Source of the DNA: Ilex aquifolium
Lineage: Eukaryota > Streptophyta > Magnoliopsida > Aquifoliales > Aquifoliaceae
DNA length: 64,000 bases
Reading direction: 5' to 3'
Assembly: GCA_951799425.1 (NCBI GenBank)
Contig: OX637402.1
Coordinates: 8,894,001-8,958,000, forward strand
Part shown: positions 48,114-56,593 of the stretch, piece after piece
Layout of the letters: the number at the start of each line of letters is the position of its first letter
Numbering within the stretch: position 1 is the first letter of the stretch
Translations under genes and position numbers: made by a program
The notes under the pieces: generated by a model
What the model was told of the DNA's origin: nothing
The model's input: only the letters and a program-made list of their open reading frames with translations
Databases searched by the model: none

Positions 48114-48524
48114 ATGGACGAAAAACTATTTTGGTTAAGTATAATTATACTGCGTCATCTTCCAAAAGACGTTCACGCACTGATCATGCTAAAAGCCAGA
48201 AGAGTTAGAAATCTTGAAATATTTGAAAGCCAACCAAGGCCATTATGTGGAAAAAGTCCCTATGCTAAACATAGACGAGCAAATCGTCTTGGTGCTTGTG
48301 TCAGATGCGGTCGAACAGAACATTTAAGACAATACAATCCATGTGCAGAACCGATTTCAGGTCGAGCGACCGATCGTTTACGGTGGATTAGGTATGGGCA
48401 GAGCAAGGATTACCCTGAAACGCCATCCTACTCCACCCCGATGTTAACCAAGTACGTTCGAAATGAAGTTGGTCGAGTCACTGGTAATAATGACCCAGAC
48501 AGTTCTGACTCCGACACAATATAA
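48114..48524 (+). CDS. A1 small ORF with zinc-knuckle-like motif, 136 aa
   Basis: The start ATG gives MDEKLFW, and A2 has the same start (MDEKLFL). The N-terminal third is basic and hydrophobic. A Cys/His motif CVRCGRTEHLRQYNPC (residues 62-77) has spacing CX2CX4HX6C, two residues longer than the Gag knuckle. A conserved tail around RWIRYGQSKDYPE and PSYSTPML follows, with an acidic end. It is present in A0, A1 and A2 between pol and ORF2. Function is unknown; nucleic-acid binding is a guess from the motif. Confidence 0.7.
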   Translation: MDEKLFWLSIIILRHLPKDVHALIMLKARRVRNLEIFESQPRPLCGKSPYAKHRRANRLGACVRCGRTEHLRQYNPCAEPISGRATDRLRWIRYGQSKDYPETPSYSTPMLTKYVRNEVGRVTGNNDPDSSDSDTI

Positions 48525-48927
48525 TCAACACACTTTTGGAAGAAATATATATGTATATACATAACTATAATATATCTAGTTATAAAAATAAACCATGTAT
48601 AAATTTGTATAAATATAAACACCCTTGTTTGTATATACCTACAGTTTATATATATATATATAAGTATGAAAGTAAGTAGTTAAAAATGTACATAAATATA
48701 AATAACTATAATTTAAGTAGGCAAATACGTAAATAAGCGATAACAAATAAAAAATTAAAAACCCATTTTTTTTTTTTTTATCACAAAAAAAAAAAGAGTG
48801 GTGAGCAAAAGTTTTTAGTAGAATGAATATCTATGAAAATTTTGTGTATTGCAGGAAATTGGAGTAACATTGCAGAAAAAATTCAAGCAAAACGCAAAGG
48901 AAAAACATCCAAACCCGAGAGTTGGTA
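48525..48927 (+). other. A1 AT-rich spacer before the ORF2 leader
   Basis: The spacer is mostly AT-rich with TA repeats (48548-48665) and A runs. An acceptor-like TTTGTGTATTGCAG ends at 48854 and has a counterpart in A2 (TTTTGTACTACAG, ending 60079). I see no conserved ORF; an in-frame upstream extension of ORF2 to 48849 is not conserved. Confidence 0.5.
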
Positions 48928-48977
48928 CCGTCCGGACGGCACTCCCACCGTCTGGACGGTGTCCCCTAGTATTTAAA
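48928..48977 (+). promoter_or_regulatory. A1 ORF2 leader: paired palindromes and TATA-like box
   Basis: CCGTCCGGACGG (48928-48939) and CCGTCTGGACGG (48948-48959) precede TATTTAAA (48970-48977), about 210 bases before the ORF2 ATG at 49188. It matches the arrangement in the LTR promoter and in the A0 and A2 ORF2 leaders. Confidence 0.6.
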
Positions 48978-49187
48978 CTGCTCTCCATGCAGCCGATCAG
49001 TCCAGCCATTCTGCACACCAAAACATTCGGCCAGCCGAAGTTTCTCCACTTCCAAACCCTCAAATCTCCTATACCCAACCAATTTCAGTCAAATTTCTTC
49101 CGGTTATTTTCTTACCCATCACATTTAGAACACATTTACCGATTGAAATCACTCGAAACAGAAAATCTGAGAAGAAATCAAGAAAAC

Positions 49188-50318
49188 ATGGATTCAAGAC
49201 AAAGAGGAAGAAGATCTTCAAGAAGGGCACAAAGAGATCAACCTCAAGCACCTCCACAGCAACCAGAACCCGAGAATATCTTCAACCAGGTGATATTTGA
49301 AAATGTTGAACAACAAGTTTGGTATGATACAAAATTTTCTATGAAAACTGTTATTGTTGAACGACCGGTTGTGTTTGAAGATTTCGATGCTATAAGAATA
49401 AGGGAAATTCTTGCTGTTAGAGGATGGTTAGATTATGTTAGATTTTCTGTCCCTGCATATGATTGCTTGGTCCGTGAATTTTATAGTAATGCTCAAGTAA
49501 TGGAAGAAAGACGTATACGAGCATTCGTACGGGGTAAAATTTTTCATGTTACTCCGGCTGTTATAGCCAATTTTTTTCAACCCCTGCGAAGAGAAGAAAA
49601 CCCACAGTATCCATACACTGAACTTACATTACCTCATTTGGATATTGTAGGACGAGAAGTTACCGGTAATCTCGAATTTGGTTGGGGTAGACCAAATAAG
49701 TATATTAAGCAGGGTGATTTGACTGACACATACCGCATCTTGAATTTAATCACAGTGAATAGCTTGCTACCTCGAGCCCAGAAAAATCAAATATATACTG
49801 AGCAAGCTTATTTTTTATATGCCTTTGGAATGGGACATACCATAGACTTGCCGAATCTGATCATGGACCAGATGATCCTGACTATAGGAGATAAGAAGCC
49901 TTCACTTCCATATGCTATGCTAGTATCTCAATTATACAGGAACAATGATGTGATTATTGATCCGCTATGGAAGACTGTGGATCATTATGGGCCATTAGAT
50001 AAAACTTCATTGAGAAAAAGCCATGGAGCTCAGCCAGAAATACAACCAGATGCTCAACCAGCAGCTCAACAGGAAGTACCACCCGAACCACAAGAACAAC
50101 CAATCCAACCTCCTGAAGCATTCATTCCACCCGAACAGCAGATACCAGAAGAGCAACCATACATCCCAGTGGATGACAGGACAGACAGACAGATTCTGCT
50201 AGGATTGGAAGACACTATCACTCAAATGAGCCGAAAAATGGAAGACTATGAGAAAAACCAAACAAAAATGTGGGAGCTACTGAGACAGCATTTTGGAGGA
50301 GGTCCTTCAACTTCTTGA
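49188..50318 (+). CDS. A1 ORF2, 376-aa protein of unknown function (env-like position)
   Basis: The start is the ATG giving MDSRQRGRR, because A0 (3158) and A2 (60406) start at the same point and the TATA-like box lies inside the longer open frame that reaches back to 48849. There is a basic N-terminus, then a conserved globular part (QQVWYD, CLVREFYSNAQ, NKYIKQGDLTD, GMGHTIDLPN), a Pro/Gln-rich linker (about residues 280-330) and a coiled-coil-like end finishing FGGGPSTS. I see no signal peptide or membrane segment, so an envelope role is not supported. The central part resembles what databases call a putative plant transposon protein domain (from memory). Confidence 0.8.
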   Translation: MDSRQRGRRSSRRAQRDQPQAPPQQPEPENIFNQVIFENVEQQVWYDTKFSMKTVIVERPVVFEDFDAIRIREILAVRGWLDYVRFSVPAYDCLVREFYSNAQVMEERRIRAFVRGKIFHVTPAVIANFFQPLRREENPQYPYTELTLPHLDIVGREVTGNLEFGWGRPNKYIKQGDLTDTYRILNLITVNSLLPRAQKNQIYTEQAYFLYAFGMGHTIDLPNLIMDQMILTIGDKKPSLPYAMLVSQLYRNNDVIIDPLWKTVDHYGPLDKTSLRKSHGAQPEIQPDAQPAAQQEVPPEPQEQPIQPPEAFIPPEQQIPEEQPYIPVDDRTDRQILLGLEDTITQMSRKMEDYEKNQTKMWELLRQHFGGGPSTS

Positions 50319-51177
50319 AGACCAGGGGATTCTACTGGAAACACTGCTTTCTTTCACTCACCGTTTTATTTTATGCACTTTCAATTTCTGCACTTAAAAC
50401 TTAAAGTTATGTTTTATGTTTTTTATGTTTGTGTGATTTGAACTTAGTTAAATTTTGCTTATATGTTTATGTTTGAACTAATATGTTTTAATTTTCAGTA
50501 TGTTTTAAAATGAGAGCATACATTGCTAAAGTAGGAAGTATACTTCATATAATTCACAGTTAGATTAGGATTATATTCTAATGCCTTGCGAAAATACTCT
50601 CAATCTGATCTCATGAGACTTTTATATTTTAGCTGTACGTTATCTCAATATTTTTATTCGAACTTAACCTTAGCAGCACAAACAGATGTCTTTATTTTTG
50701 AAAACCATGCAAAATACTACACTCTTTCTATATATAGTGGAGATGTAAAAAACCAAATGCAGAATTAGAGCCATTCTTCCTTGGAGAGAAATGCTACATC
50801 TACTCAACTACGAATCTTCGATTCAGCGGTAACTTTTCTTTGAATAATCTCATTATATTTGCTTTGATTAGCACGTCTTGAAATATATTATGTACATTGC
50901 CCTTAACTATTTATCTAGAAAGAATATAAATATAGGATTTCTGGAAAATGATCTTAGGCCATGTTTGATTAATTTTGAGCCTTAACCATTTCTTTTACAA
51001 AATTATATCATTAGTCAACCATGTTTGAGCCTAAAATAGTATAAATTCTTTTCATGAAACCTGAAAAAGACCCGAGCCAGATAAAAAGATAATAAACCTA
51101 CCTGAGCTACATAATTTTCTTGCACCCTCTTTTAAATCAACAGGATACCAAAAAAGTGAGATGGAGCATAAAATGCA

Positions 51178-51209
<32 letters not shown>

Positions 51210-52127
51210 CATGAGTTGAGAACGGGATGGAGCGTAAAACGCACCCGTTCAACAAAAAGCGAGATGGAGCATAAAATGCACTCGCCAAGAAAGTGAAAAA
51301 TGAAAAAAGAGAGAGCCAAGAAAGTGAAAAAAAAAAAATGGAAAGAATACATAAAGTTTTAAGAGGAATGCCAAAAGGTAGCTTTTGAACCCCATAAACG
51401 TCGTTTCTTAAACTCTAAACCCAATGGCCACAATACAACCTAATAAAAGTCCTTTTTGATTCCAGAAATCATATATTTGCATCCAGTCTAGCAATCTAAA
51501 AAGGAAAATGTTAATAATATATTTAATACAGTGTTAATATTCTTTCATGAGATTATGTCAATTTCCAGTCTATTCAAAATAACCGCTCCTTTTTTATTAC
51601 ATGTGCAATAATTTGTTTTGTTATCAATATTCCAATCACATGTAAAATTATGAGAACAGTCACTATAACATGTGTGCTATTCTTACTGAGTGTATTCCAG
51701 GGAAGGATTGACATCAAGACTACCATGAAAGAGGGTAATATTTTTCAAGTGATTTCTGAAAATAAAAACATCACTACACACACACACAAGTTTTCATAAA
51801 AATATATAGATAATACTACACCCAACATATGATTCTCTCAAGGTGATCAGAAAAAGGAAGCATTCTAGCAAGACAGAAGAAATATCATCTTAAGCATGCA
51901 TGTGAAAAATATGGAATATGCATTCCTAATTACTGAAGTTTGTAGGTAGCTTCACTGGAAACCTTCACGAGACACAACTCGTCCACTAGGGATCACCTAG
52001 GGGTTTAATGGCTTATTGCATATGCTAAATGCAATCGAACAAAAATCTACGAAAATGATTTTACCCCACTTGTATTATATTTTCTTTTTATTTTACTAGG
52101 GACTAGTAAAGTTTAAGTTAGGGGGTG
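50319..52127 (+). other. A1 long 3' non-coding region and polypurine tract
   Basis: 1.8 kb lies between ORF2 and the 3' LTR and is conserved in order with A0, A' and A2, with no shared ORF. It includes GATCTTAGGCCATGTTTGAT (about 50950), an A run of about 30 (51179-51208), purine blocks with GCCAAGAAAGTGAAAAATG (51284), CACCTAGGGGTTTAATGG (51994) and the tract AAGTTAGGGGGTG before the LTR. Confidence 0.75.
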
Positions 52128-54096
52128 TGATTAACCCTAAATTGTGTGTAAATTCAAAAATCAAAAAACTTGAATTAGTATAACAAATGCACTAAGAATT
52201 AGTACTTAGAGTGAATTAGGGTTTGTGCGGGAATAATACTAGTTATAACATTTTATCTCAAAGTTGCAGGACAAATGCTGAAATAACGCAAGACCAAGGG
52301 AGCAATGTCAAGGGAATGTAAAGAATGAAGGCCAAAGTGTAATTACCCAACGTGAAGACTCAGCATGCATGCAAGTGGCCGTTTCCAGCAAAGCACCACC
52401 GTCCGGACGGTGGGACTGCCGTCCGGACGGTCACCCTTGTCAGACTCAGCCTCATCTCTTCCCCCACTTGCCTTCATTTGCCTATAAATACTGCAGCTTC
52501 TTCTGCATTTCCTACGGCCGGACTGAGGCAGAAAAGAAGAGAGAAACAGAGAGATCTGAGAGAGATTCTGAAGTTCTGAAGTTCTGAAGAGAGAAAAAGA
52601 GAGAAAGAAAAGAGAAGAGAAAATACACTCCGGTCCGTGTTATACTTCAGTCCTAAGTCCTGTACTTTTATAGTTTTTGTGTAGCTTTCAATTCGAATAG
52701 TTGAACTGCCGCCACTTTTTCATCTTAACTGATTATAAGAGTGGCTGTGTTTCAATCGTTCCCTGCGAAAGACATTTAAATTCCGCACTTTCCTTTTTGC
52801 TGTAATGACAACTGCTAGCTCTCCTTGCTTGTCTATAGCAATGGAGCGTGAGTAGTTCCGTATATCCTCCGGTTCGAGGGGAACACATGTATAATATTGA
52901 TCTGTTTTTGGAATTGCTGATGTTTTATGTATACGTTTATTATATATACAAGACGGGCCAGCTAGAATGACCCCGGCGTTCCTACCGGTATGGTTAATCC
53001 TCCACTGGAATGCTGAGGAAGTTCCACTGACGCCTGGTAGTATTATGTATATACAAGACGGGCCAGCTAGAATGACCCCGGCGTTTCCACCGAAATGCTG
53101 AGGAAGTTCCACTGACGCCTGGTATTACTATATATATAATAATATTGCCTGCTGGAATAACCCCGGTGATCCTCTCAGTATGGCTAGTCCTACACTGGAA
53201 CGCTGAGGAAGTTCTACTGTCTATATATATATATATATAAATATTACAAGATAACCTATTGAATAATTCAAGTATGCCGCTCAAGTAACTTCACTTTCTG
53301 GGTGATATATCTAAATACAGTGTAGCCTAAGAAGCAGCTGTATTATGATTAACTACCACCGGTTGACCTGACAAGTCGCCGGAAGATAGTCTGTACCACC
53401 TGCGGATTTTACTTGAATTAATCAATTGGAACATCTAAGCCCAGTGTAGCCTAAGAAGCAACTGTGCTATATATTACCACCGGTGTAGCCTAAGAAGCAG
53501 CTGTGTTATGGTTTATTATATATATATACGTATTTGCAATCATGAGATCAAGTGAATAACTCAAGTATTCCTCATGAATGGCTTGTCCTTCTGGTTTGCT
53601 TGGGTTAATCATTTGACATAAATATACCCAGTGTAGCCTAAGAAGCAGCTGTGTTATAATATATATATACATCAGACCTGCCGGTTAGCTTGCCAGTAAA
53701 ATGGAAGTTAACTGATGTGAGGTAGCAATTCCGTAACAAGACCGATGTAAAGCATGTGGGATCCTTGAACTGAAGGATATCTTTTATATTTCTGTCATTA
53801 ATCTGTTTTACTTACGCATTTTATTTCTGCACCTTTATTCCACCTGTTGTTTTAGAATCAAGTTTTTAACACCGTCATTAGACTAAGCTCACACCACAAG
53901 CAATCAAACATCAAACTACTCCAAACAACCTTTTTATTGCTTTATTTTTATTTTATTTATTTTATTTTATTTTAATTACTAAAACTCTCTGTGGGATCGA
54001 TACTTGGACTCAAAAACCAAGAAAACTACAATTCGACCACTTATACTTGGGTGTAATATAATAATATAATTCAGACACACTAAAAAGTGCGAATCA
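52128..54096 (+). repeat. A1 3' LTR (1969 bp)
   Basis: Same length as the 5' LTR, offset 11,817 bases. Read by eye, one base differs. It ends GTGCGAATCA at 54096, followed by the CTCAT duplication. Palindromes are at 52398-52430 and TATAAATA at 52483-52490. Confidence 0.95.
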
Positions 54097-54132
54097 CTCA
54101 TGCCAAAGAAACAAGACCGTAAGGGTGAGAGG
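54097..54132 (+). repeat. G2 LTR2, right remnant
   Basis: CTCATGCCAAAG and the rest of a 51-bp minisatellite unit resume here after A1 and end at the same LTR-to-internal deletion junction (GAGAGG then CCACTACA) seen in LTR1 at 33873. Bases 54097-54101 are the right target duplication. Confidence 0.9.
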
Positions 54133-56016
54133 CCACTACAATAGCAGGGACCGTTAGGAGCTCTAGCCCCCGGCGGTGCCACTCAAGGGAGAGTATTTGC
54201 TCTGACTCAACCGGAGGAAGATGCCTCCAATGCAGTTGTGGGAGGTATTGTTCTTCTCTACAATTCCTGGGCTCGAATTTTATTTGATCCTGGTGCTACT
54301 CATTCATTCATACGCACCGCATATGCTCTCAATTTGGGATTGGAATTTGGGAAGCTATAACATGCCTTGAGTATTGACATGCCTACGGGAGAACGGTTGG
54401 ATACTCAAAGGGTGTGTCGAGGTTGTATACTTCGAATTAGGGAGCAAGAGTTGATTGTAGATTTGGTGGTGTTAGACATGAAGGGGTACGACATTATATT
54501 TGGGATGAATTTGTTGTCCGCTTTCTGTGCGGTGATGGATTGTTTTCGCAAGCGGATCTCATTCCAATTACCGGGAGGGGTAGTCTTTACCTTCCTAAAT
54601 GATCGTAATTCTTCCCATCCATTTCCTACTATGGGTAGTAGATTCTTGAAAGCTAAGGCGGGGAGCCATTTGAGTTTCTTAGCTAGCTTGATGAGAGATG
54701 ATCGAGATAGATCCCAGCCGGATGTGATGTTGATAGTATCGGATTTTTCAGATGTTTTTCCTGATGAATTACCTAGGTTACCCTGACAACGAGAGATTGA
54801 ATTCAAGATTGATCTCTATCCGGGAACCGAACCCATATCCATTGCTCCCTATAGAATGGGACCTTTGGAGTTGAAGGAGCTAAGGAATCAGTTAGACCAT
54901 CTGTTGGCTATTGGGTTTATCCGTTTGAGTACTTCACCTTAGAGAGCCCCGGTCCTCTTTGTGAAGAAGCATGACGAAACACTTCGGTTATGCATGGACT
55001 ATCAAAGGTTGAATCGTGTGACAGTGAAGAATAAATACCCATTGCCACGAATAGACGACTTATTTGATCAGTTGAGGGGTTCTAAGTATTACTCCAAAAT
55101 TGATCTTCGCACTGGGTACCATCAACTGCGGATTAAGGAGGAGGATATTCCTAAGACAACTTTTCGTACCAAATATGGTCATTTCGAATATACGGTGATG
55201 CCGTTCGGACTGACTAATGCACCAACAACCTTCATGGATTTGATGCACAGGGTATTTCAGTCATACCTCAATCAGTTTGTCATTGTGTTCGTTGATGACA
55301 TCTTAATTTATTCACAGACCCAAGAGGAACATGCCCGCCACCTCTCGATTGTGCTACATACGCTGAGAGAGCATAAGTTGTATGCGAAGATGAGCAAATG
55401 CGAGTTTTGGATGAAGGAAGTGAAATTCCTTGGGCATGTTGTGTCCGAGCAAGGAGTAGCTGTTGATCCCGCAAAGATTGAAGCCATGATGAAATGGGAA
55501 CCACCGAAGAATGTGATCGAAGTACGTAGTTTCTTAGGTTTGGTAGGCTATTACCAGAGGTTTGTAGAAGGGTTCTCAAAGCTTGCGATGCCGATGACTC
55601 GCCTTACAAAGAAGGGGGAGAAATTCTTGTGGACTCAAGAGTGTGAACTTTTTTTTCGCACTTTGAAGGAGAAGTTGACAACAGCTCCTGTTCTCATTAT
55701 TCCGAGCAGTGGGGAAGGATACGATGTTTACACCGATGCTTCGCTACGAGGCTTGGGATGTGTGTTGATGCAAGGAGGCAAGGTAGTTGCTTATGGCTCG
55801 AGGCAACTCAAGACTCATGAGCATAACTATCCCACTCGCGACTTAGAGCTCGCCGCTGTGGTCTTTGCTCTTAAGTTGTGGAGGTGTTATCTGTATGGAG
55901 AAAAGTTTCAAGTGTTTTCTGATAATAAAAGTCTCAAGTATATATTCTCTGGCCCAAACAAACTACTTTCTCTAGCTTCCAATCAACAAGTCAAGGACCT
56001 ATCCGAGAGAAAGTAG
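54133..56016 (+). pseudogene. G2 unit 2 protease, reverse transcriptase and RNase H fragment
   Basis: This is nearly identical to unit 1 but without B2, so RT and RNase H are contiguous (54961-56016). It has the protease [15 protein letters not shown] (about 55290-55320) and RNase [12 protein letters not shown]. Stops at 54358, 54785 and 54940 are shared with unit 1. The frame ends at 56016 in the same 54-bp filler (55963-56016) that replaces the integrase core. Confidence 0.9.
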
Positions 56017-56552
56017 AGATTGTTCGGGAGACTATGGAGAAAATTCCACTTATCCGAGAGAGACTACACACGGCACAAAGTAGACAGAAAAGTTATACGG
56101 ATAGAAGACGAAGACCTTTGGAATTCCAAGAGGGGGACTATGTGGTCCTCAAAGTGTCACCCAAGAAGGGAGTGTTGAGATTCGGCAAGAAAGGAAAATT
56201 AGATCCAAGGTATATCGGACCATTCGAAGTGATCAAAGCGGTGGGCAAAGTGGCGTATCAACTTCGGTTACCAGCTCAGTTGTCAGGAGTACATGACGTG
56301 TTCCACGTGTCAATGTTGAGAAAGTGTCGATCGGATACAACACACGTCGTAGATTTAGAGGATATTGAAGTTCAAGATGGAGCAACATATGAAGAACAAC
56401 CAGTGAAGATTCTGGATACCAAAGAGAAGGTGCTCCGCAATAAAATCATCCAATTGGTGAAGGTCTTGTGGCAACACCATGGGGTGGAGGAAGCTTCCTG
56501 GGAACCCGAGCTGGAGATGCGAGAGAAGTACCCTCATTTGTTCGCTACTTAA
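56017..56552 (+). pseudogene. G2 unit 2 integrase C-terminus and chromodomain
   Basis: An open frame from 56034 encodes the integrase tail ([22 protein letters not shown]) and a complete chromodomain-like end ([18 protein letters not shown], then [15 protein letters not shown]). It follows the core deletion directly. It differs from unit 1 at a few residues. As an isolated fragment it has no obvious start signal. Confidence 0.88.
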
Positions 56553-56555
56553 GGT

Positions 56556-56593
56556 AAGTTTTGAGGACGAAACTTTCTTTAAGGGAGGTGGAG
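56556..56593 (+). promoter_or_regulatory. G2 unit 2 post-pol hairpin (one mismatch) and polypurine tract
   Basis: This is the same element as at 38976, with a C-to-T change at 56562 that weakens one base pair. AAGGGAGGTGGAG ends at the LTR3 start. Confidence 0.75.

Larger units (their letters stand above)
40311..54096 (+). mobile_element. Intact young Athila-type element A1 (13.8 kb)
   Basis: This has two 1969-bp LTRs with ends TGATT and AATCA, the target duplication CTCAT (40306-40310, 54097-54101), a perfect tRNA-Asp primer site, and an uninterrupted Gag-Pol, small ORF and ORF2. By eye the LTRs differ at one base only (T/C near 40466 and 52283). It looks recently transposed and potentially autonomous. 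Confidence 0.93.

Noticed and set aside
48849..49187. N-terminal extension of A1 ORF2 to give 489 aa
   Set aside because: A0 and A2 do not conserve it. It contains the palindromes and the TATA-like box, and all three copies align from the ATG at 49188.
49188..50318. Viral envelope glycoprotein
   Set aside because: ORF2 occupies the env-like position, but I see no signal peptide, transmembrane helix or cleavage site. Function is left unknown.
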